DNA of 5,036 bases from Pelotomaculum sp. UBA5255 (GTDB lineage: Bacteria > Bacillota > Desulfotomaculia > Desulfotomaculales > Pelotomaculaceae). The notes beneath the pieces are model-generated. The model was not told the DNA's origin. It saw only the letters and a list, made by a program, of their open reading frames with translations, and did no database searches. Positions 1-3,047 of the stretch are shown here, piece by piece. The position numbers and the translations under genes are program-made. The stretch spans positions 36,757 to 41,792 of the forward strand of contig DHTR01000004.1 of the NCBI GenBank assembly GCA_002408725.1. Reading direction: 5' to 3'. Numbering within the stretch: the first letter of the stretch is position 1; every line of letters starts with the position of its first letter.

Positions 1-447
1 CTTGTCATCGTGGCCATCGGACAGGATATCCAGGCAAACATTCTGGTTACGGTGATGCTCAAGGAGCTGGGCGTGAAGAGAGTGGTGTCCAAGGCGGTAA
101 CCGACCTGCACGGGAAAGTCCTGGAACGGGTCGGCGCTGACAAAGTGGTATTTCCCGAGCGGGATATGGGAGTCCGGGTGGCGCACGCCCTCGTCTCCAA
201 GAATATCCTCGACCAGATCAACATATCTCCCGACTACAGTATTATTGAACTGATCTCACCGGTAGAGCTTGTCAACAAGACGCTTGGCGAGGGAAACATT
301 CGGGGGAAATACGGGGTTACCATTCTGGCCATCAGACGTGGAAATAACGTAATCATCTCACCCGGGGCTCAACACCTGGTGAAAGATGGGGATGTACTGG
401 TGATCGTGGGCCGGAACGAAAAGTTAAAAACCCTTGAGGATAGTTAG
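1..447 (+). CDS. ktrA: KtrA/TrkA-type RCK potassium uptake regulatory protein (5' end outside window)
   Basis: The frame is open from base 1 and gives 148 residues before TAG at 445-447. Known family role: these cytoplasmic RCK proteins form an octameric ring on a KtrB/TrkH-type membrane K+ channel and gate it through bound nucleotide (NAD(H), ATP/ADP) and often c-di-AMP. Seen here: the end of the RCK_N Rossmann domain (about visible residues 1-65), with LVIVAIGQDIQANI, a KELGV segment, HGKVLERVGADKVVFPERDMG and VAHALVSKNILD. A RCK_C (TrkA_C) domain follows (about 72-145), with SIIELISP and a late GDVLVIVGRNEKL strand. The family is usually about 215-225 residues, so roughly 70 N-terminal residues with the GxGxxG nucleotide-binding loop lie upstream. 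A GTG at 10-12 is internal to the conserved fold and is not the start. A channel-subunit partner (ktrB/trkH) would be expected upstream but cannot be seen. The KtrA/KtrC/TrkA distinction is not certain. Confidence 0.9.
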   Translation, partial: LVIVAIGQDIQANILVTVMLKELGVKRVVSKAVTDLHGKVLERVGADKVVFPERDMGVRVAHALVSKNILDQINISPDYSIIELISPVELVNKTLGEGNIRGKYGVTILAIRRGNNVIISPGAQHLVKDGDVLVIVGRNEKLKTLEDS

Positions 448-459
448 GAGGGGCCGGTC

Positions 460-1260
460 GTGGCGGGCAAGCACAGTCCCCGTGTGAAGTACCTGCGCCG
501 TCTGGCGTTGCGCCGTTTCCGGGAGCAGGAAGGAAAATTTTTGGTGGAAGGCGTTCGTTTTGTGGAGGAGGCCCTGAAATCGGCCTGGCTGGTCGAAATG
601 CTGGCCTATAGTCCACGGGCGATGGGAAACCGGCGGGGGGCAGCTCTTCTGGAGAACGCCTGGGCCAGTGGGATCCAGGTAGTGGAGGTGGAGGAGGGTC
701 TCTTCGGGCAGTTGGCGGAAACTGATTCACCTCAGGGCATACTGGCGGTGGTGAAGCAGCGCAGAGCCCTTCTGGAGGACTTCCGGACACCAAAAAAGTC
801 TGCTCTGTTGGTGCTGATTGACGGTGTGCAGGACCCGGGAAACCTGGGAACCATGATCCGTTCGGCAGATGCCGCGGGCGCGGAAGGAGTTTTCCTCTTG
901 AGAGGAACAGCCGACATTTATAATCCCAAAGCTCTACGGGCAACAATGGGCTCGATCTTTCACGTGCCGGTGGCCCAAAATCTGACTCCGGAAGAGGTCT
1001 TTTCCTTTTTTGAGCGTTCGGGTATTAAATCTGTGGCTGGCGATCCCCGCGGAGTAAAAATCGTCTACGAAAGTGATTTGACCGGACCCTGCGCCCTGGT
1101 TGCAGGGAGTGAAGCGGAGGGAGCCAGCCCTTTTGTCCTGGGAAAAGTGTCTGAACGGGTGCGAATTCCGATGCCGGGGCAAGCAGAGTCTTTCAATGTG
1201 GCCGTATCCCTTTCGATTCTCCTGTACGAGGCTGTCCGGCAGCGTAGCTTAAACCAGTAA
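460..1260 (+). CDS. TrmH/SpoU-family (SPOUT) RNA 2'-O-ribose methyltransferase
   Basis: Complete 266-residue protein that transfers a methyl group from S-adenosylmethionine to a ribose 2'-OH in rRNA or tRNA. The exact target is not deducible. An N-terminal substrate-binding domain (about 1-105) carries the typical GKFLVEGVRFVEEAL segment at 26-40. The SpoU domain (about 115-262) shows motif 1 at 120-140 (IDGVQDPGNLG then MIRSADAAG, with N128 and R134), motif 2 at 212-222 (ALVAGSEAEGA, E218) and motif 3 at 236-262 (IPMPGQAESFNVAVS). Motif 2 has Ser where many members have Asn (GNE), and motif 3 has SFN rather than SLN; both are mild divergences. The length fits the 250-270 residue YsgA-like branch, which also lies near pheS in Bacillus. 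The GTG start at 460 follows AGGAGG at 446-451, which overlaps the stop codon of the upstream gene. The 12-base gap therefore suggests an operon with translational coupling. Confidence 0.93.
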   Translation: MAGKHSPRVKYLRRLALRRFREQEGKFLVEGVRFVEEALKSAWLVEMLAYSPRAMGNRRGAALLENAWASGIQVVEVEEGLFGQLAETDSPQGILAVVKQRRALLEDFRTPKKSALLVLIDGVQDPGNLGTMIRSADAAGAEGVFLLRGTADIYNPKALRATMGSIFHVPVAQNLTPEEVFSFFERSGIKSVAGDPRGVKIVYESDLTGPCALVAGSEAEGASPFVLGKVSERVRIPMPGQAESFNVAVSLSILLYEAVRQRSLNQ

Positions 1261-1324
1261 ATCCAATAGGTTCAATAAAAATTGCAGTTACTCCGGACCG
1301 GTTTCGATTTTTCTGTAAACTTCC

Positions 1325-1353
1325 TTGTCATCAATTTTGGTCTATGGTATAAT
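1325..1353 (+). promoter_or_regulatory. SigA-type promoter with extended -10, for the yqzL-T-box-pheST transcript
   Basis: TTGTCA at 1325-1330 matches the -35 consensus TTGACA in five of six bases. It is separated by exactly 17 bases from a perfect TATAAT at 1348-1353, and TGG at 1345-1347 supplies the extended -10 TGn element. Transcription should begin near 1359-1361. The surrounding sequence is AT-rich and non-coding, and no second promoter of similar quality is seen before pheS. A much weaker pair (TTGGCT at 1477-1482 and TATAGA/TAGATA around 1497-1504) could in principle start RNA just at the T-box. The assignment rests on sequence match only. Confidence 0.85.
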
Positions 1354-1378
1354 CAAACCGAAAAGGTCCCCAAAAAGC

Positions 1379-1388
1379 GGAGGAAAGG
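1379..1388 (+). promoter_or_regulatory. Ribosome binding site region upstream of the YqzL microprotein
   Basis: GGAGGAAAGG is the only purine-rich Shine-Dalgarno-like stretch before the ATG at 1399. GGAGG ends 15 bases before the ATG, longer than usual, whereas the AAAGG part ends 10 bases before it. The long spacing is odd because GGAGG is better placed for TTG at 1389 (5-base gap) or GTG at 1391 (7-base gap), both of which open other frames. An in-frame TAG at 1396-1398, immediately before the ATG, excludes any earlier start for the YqzL frame. Confidence 0.55.
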
Positions 1389-1390
1389 TT

Positions 1391-1423
1391 GTGGTTAGAT
1401 GCTTTTAACCGCCGATTTTTTTT
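1391..1423 (+). other. Hairpin followed by eight U over the yqzL start codon (possible attenuator or start-masking element)
   Basis: GTGGTTA (1391-1397) can pair with TAACCGC (1406-1412), seven base pairs including one G-U. The loop GATGCTTT (1398-1405) contains the yqzL ATG. Three bases later comes a run of eight T (1416-1423), which also encodes part of the conserved DFF residues. The layout resembles a weak intrinsic terminator or a stem presenting the start codon. The T run is explained at least partly by the Phe codons, so function is uncertain. Confidence 0.35.
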
Positions 1424-1491
1424 GGAGGCTGTTCGAGGCGACGGGTTCCGTGAGAGCCTACATACTCTACAGGAGGTTGGCTGTCCACTAG
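1399..1491 (+). CDS. yqzL: YqzL-family microprotein, 30 aa
   Basis: ATG at 1399 opens 30 codons ending in TAG at 1489-1491. The product carries the hallmark pattern of the YqzL-like family of Firmicutes: DFFWRLFEATGS at residues 6-17, then AYILYRRL at 20-27. The pattern is an aromatic FFW, then F-x-x-T-G, then AY-x-x-Y followed by basic residues. The function of the family is unknown to me. In Bacillus and many relatives the gene sits elsewhere, near era/recO as I recall, so this location is notable. It is short even for the family (Bacillus members have a longer C-terminal tail). It has no signal peptide and is likely cytosolic, with a small amphipathic helix plausible. It lies about 40 bases downstream of the predicted transcription start and ends about 25 bases before the T-box stem I. 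It should therefore be transcribed regardless of T-box state. Family recognition is by eye from the motif, not by search. Confidence 0.82.
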   Translation: MLLTADFFWRLFEATGSVRAYILYRRLAVH

Positions 1492-1603
1492 GTTTTTATA
1501 GATAAAACAGAGCAATGGTAATGAAGGGGAAAAGTAGATGGCTGGCGTTCTTCAGGGAAGGAGGGCCGCTGGACTGGAAGCCCTCTTAAGAATTAGGTCC
1601 ATT

Positions 1604-1610
1604 GAAGTTC
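1604..1610 (+). promoter_or_regulatory. T-box specifier loop with UUC (Phe) codon
   Basis: GAA at 1604-1606 is the 3' half of the loop E motif. The specifier triplet UUC at 1608-1610 lies in the standard place, two bases after it and just before the CCCC stem strand. UUC pairs with the GAA anticodon of tRNA-Phe, matching the downstream pheST genes. Confidence 0.88.
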
Positions 1611-1651
1611 ACCCCGGAACTGCAGCTGAACGTTACACAAGTAGGTGTCGC

Positions 1652-1676
1652 CGGTTCTTCTACCGTTATCGGAAGA
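1652..1676 (+). promoter_or_regulatory. T-box stem IIA/B pseudoknot
   Basis: CGGT (1652-1655) pairs with ACCG (1662-1665). The six-base loop TCTTCT (1656-1661) can pair with GGAAGA (1671-1676), closing with one G-U. This gives an H-type pseudoknot, with ACCGTTATC as the element commonly seen at this point of T-box leaders. Its position between stem I and the stem III candidate is as expected. Confidence 0.75.
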
Positions 1677-1743
1677 CAGTATCGGGTTTTTTTTATTTAC
1701 CCCGTACAATGATGTGAGTTTATGCCTAAATAGTATAGACTAG

Positions 1744-1781
1744 AGGGTGGTACCGCGGAAAAACAAAAATAATCCGTCCCT
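1744..1781 (+). promoter_or_regulatory. T-box antiterminator with UGGU bulge
   Basis: AGGG (1744-1747) pairs with CCCT (1778-1781), and GCGGA (1755-1759) pairs with TCCGT (1773-1777). These two helices flank the canonical seven-base bulge TGGTACC (1748-1754). UGGU in the bulge (1748-1751) is complementary to ACCA, which fits a tRNA-Phe 3' end with discriminator A73. The 3' strand is shared with the terminator, so the two folds exclude each other. Confidence 0.93.
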
Positions 1782-1800
1782 GTAGAGGGGGCGTTTTTTT
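1775..1800 (+). terminator. T-box intrinsic terminator
   Basis: CGTCCC (1775-1780) pairs with GGGGCG (1788-1793), including one U-G, around a seven-base apical stretch. It is followed directly by seven T (1794-1800). Its 5' strand is the one sequestered in the antiterminator when uncharged tRNA is bound. When Phe is plentiful, transcripts from the 1325-1353 promoter should end here, giving an RNA of about 440 bases that carries yqzL but not pheST. Confidence 0.92.
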
Positions 1801-1834
1801 ATGGTCATTTACGGGTATAAGTAGCTATAAGACT

Positions 1835-1883
1835 AAAATTAGTGGCTCGATGACTGCGAAATCGAACCTACATCGCTAATTTT
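1835..1883 (+). repeat. Long inverted repeat/hairpin between T-box terminator and pheS
   Basis: AAAATTAG (1835-1842) is perfectly complementary to CTAATTTT (1876-1883). The interior can close in two competing ways. CGATG (1848-1852) with CATCG (1871-1875) stacks straight onto the outer 3' arm, leaving TGGCT (1843-1847) bulged, for 13 pairs in total. Alternatively TCGAT (1847-1851) pairs with ATCGA (1861-1865). It is not part of the standard T-box fold. Only four T end the 3' arm, so it is a poor terminator. It may protect or process the pheST mRNA, be a remnant of a second control element, or be a small inserted repeat. No function can be assigned. Confidence 0.6.
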
Positions 1884-1941
1884 CATCCTCTGCTGGCGCT
1901 ACTCCAGTGGCATGGATGTCTATTTAAACAACTTACGCAGC

Positions 1942-1947
1942 GGGAGG
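1942..1947 (+). promoter_or_regulatory. Ribosome binding site of pheS, serving one of two tandem TTG starts
   Basis: GGGAGG is the only good Shine-Dalgarno stretch in the 150 bases before pheS. Two consecutive TTG codons follow at 1953 and 1956, with 5-base and 8-base spacings. The second spacing is nearer to the usual optimum, so the protein may start one residue later than annotated. No ATG in frame precedes the conserved part of the protein. Confidence 0.8.
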
Positions 1948-1952
1948 TATTT

Positions 1953-2978
1953 TTGTTGGAGGTAAAGTTGCGAAAACTTGGTGAGGAGGCGCGCGCGGCC
2001 CTATTAGCGGCCGGAAGCCTCGAGGAAATGAATGAGATCAGGGTCCGGTTTCTCGGTAAAAAAGGAGAAGTGACCCATGTTTTGCGCGGTATGGGGGGCT
2101 TGAGCGCGGAGGAAAGGCCGCGGATCGGTCAGATTGCCAATGATGTCAGGGCCTCTATTGAAGAAGAGCTTGCGGCCCGGACGGCCGTGTTGAAAAATAG
2201 GGTTAAGGAGCAAAGGCTACGCAGCGAGGGCATTGACGTAACTCTCCCCGGCACGCCGGTGCGCAGGGGTGGAAAGCATCCTCTAAACCTTGTCCTGGAA
2301 GAAATCGAGGAAATATTTTTGGGGCTGGGGTACAGCATCGCCGAGGGCCCGGAGATTGAGACCGATTATTATAATTTTGAAGCTCTGAACCTGCCGAAAG
2401 ATCACCCTGCCCGGGATATGCAGGACACCTTCTTTGTTACCGGGGATATTTTGTTGCGGACCCATACTTCGCCGGTTCAGGTACGGACAATGGAGAAAAC
2501 AACACCGGCGCTTCCGGTTAAGATTATTGTGCCCGGCAAGGTTTACCGCCGTGACGACGATGCCACCCACTCACCCATGTTCAGCCAGGTGGAGGGGCTG
2601 GCGGTAGATAAAAGAATTACCTTCAGCGACCTGAAGGGCACCCTTGGCCTTTTTGCCAGACAGATGTTTGGTAAAAAAACCAAAACCAGATTCAGACCCA
2701 GTTTTTTCCCTTTCACCGAACCAAGTGCGGAAATCGACATTTCCTGCGTAATGTGTGGTGGAAGCGGTTGCCGAGTTTGCTCCAACACCGGCTGGTTGGA
2801 AATCCTTGGGGCAGGAATGGTACACCCCCGGGTGCTGGAGATTTCGGGTTACAACTCCGAGGATGTTACGGGCTTTGCCTTTGGTATGGGAGTAGAGCGG
2901 GTGACCATGCTGAAATACGGCATTGATGATATGCGCCTGCTGTTTGAAAACGACCTGCGGTTTTTGCAGCAGTTTTAG
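1953..2978 (+). CDS. pheS: Phenylalanyl-tRNA synthetase alpha subunit
   Basis: Complete 341-residue catalytic subunit of the alpha2beta2 class IIc synthetase that activates Phe with ATP and charges tRNA-Phe in the cytoplasm. The N-terminal coiled-coil arm (about 1-90, rich in E/R/L) contacts tRNA. The class II core (about 105-341) shows motif 1 at HPLNLVLEEIEEIF (109-122), the DYYNFEALN and HPARDMQDTFF segments (138-161), and RTHTSPVQVRTM (169-180). Motif 2 is at VYRRDDDATHSPMFSQVEG (197-215), followed by FTEPSAEIDISC (254-265), and motif 3 is at GFAFGMGVERVTMLKYG (307-323). Ala309 in GFAFG is the wild-type residue at the position known to set Phe-pocket size. A four-Cys cluster (C265, C268, C273, C276), followed by TGWLEI, sits in the loop before motif 3; this variant occurs in many Firmicutes. 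The gene lies downstream of a Phe T-box and 69 bases before pheT, forming one operon. Confidence 0.98.
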   Translation: MLEVKLRKLGEEARAALLAAGSLEEMNEIRVRFLGKKGEVTHVLRGMGGLSAEERPRIGQIANDVRASIEEELAARTAVLKNRVKEQRLRSEGIDVTLPGTPVRRGGKHPLNLVLEEIEEIFLGLGYSIAEGPEIETDYYNFEALNLPKDHPARDMQDTFFVTGDILLRTHTSPVQVRTMEKTTPALPVKIIVPGKVYRRDDDATHSPMFSQVEGLAVDKRITFSDLKGTLGLFARQMFGKKTKTRFRPSFFPFTEPSAEIDISCVMCGGSGCRVCSNTGWLEILGAGMVHPRVLEISGYNSEDVTGFAFGMGVERVTMLKYGIDDMRLLFENDLRFLQQF

Positions 2979-3047
2979 AACAACTAGTATTTATATTTCG
3001 ACGGCCGGCATCCGCGCCATCGATTAAACACAGGAGGTTAGCTGCAC

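Larger units (their letters stand above)
1516..1800 (+). promoter_or_regulatory. T-box riboswitch sensing uncharged tRNA-Phe, controlling pheST
   Basis: This leader pairs with uncharged tRNA-Phe to allow transcription past a terminator into the synthetase genes. Stem I is visible from base to tip. GTAAT (1518-1522) pairs with GTTAC (1632-1636). TGA (1522-1524) faces TGA (1627-1629) as the kink-turn. GGGG (1526-1529) pairs with CCCC (1612-1615). The AGTA (1533-1536) and GAA (1604-1606) loop E pair frames the specifier. GATGG (1537-1541) pairs with CCATT (1599-1603) and GTTCTT (1547-1552) with AAGAAT (1588-1593). The AG-bulge AGGGAAG is at 1554-1560, and a perfect six-pair distal helix GAGGGC/GCCCTC (1561-1566/1580-1585) closes a 13-base loop. 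A stem III candidate pairs GTA and CGGG (1679-1686) with CCC and GTAC (1701-1707), with a U-rich loop. The antiterminator and terminator follow. Confidence 0.95.

Noticed and set aside
353..946. 197-codon minus-strand ORF opposite the methyltransferase gene
   Set aside because: It is proline-rich low-complexity protein produced by the antisense of GC-rich codons, matches no family I recognise, and runs fully opposite a clear SPOUT gene.
1261..1324. Search for a terminator after the methyltransferase gene
   Set aside because: CCGGACCGG followed by a T-rich stretch looks suggestive, but its repeats would leave a one-base loop. No usable hairpin with a U tract is present, so no terminator is called.
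1360..1500. Possible 6S RNA, tRNA-like or other small RNA between the promoter and the T-box
   Set aside because: A stretch resembling a tRNA D-arm (GTGGTTAGATGC) caught the eye, but no cloverleaf or 6S-type rod can be folded. The YqzL reading frame explains the conserved-looking sequence better.
1679..1698. CGGG followed by eight T inside the T-box leader, resembling a terminator tail
   Set aside because: No stable stem directly precedes the T run. The bases fit better as the 5' strand and loop of the T-box stem III, closed by CCCCGTAC at 1700-1707.
1802..1831. Two TATAAG hexamers as a possible pheS-proximal promoter
   Set aside because: Neither has a convincing -35 box at 16-18 bases; the best is TGGTCA with 18-base spacing, four of six. 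A promoter here would bypass the T-box.
1891..1911. Small hairpin CTGG/CCAG before pheS
   Set aside because: Four base pairs only, within chance expectation for this length, and not linked to a known element.
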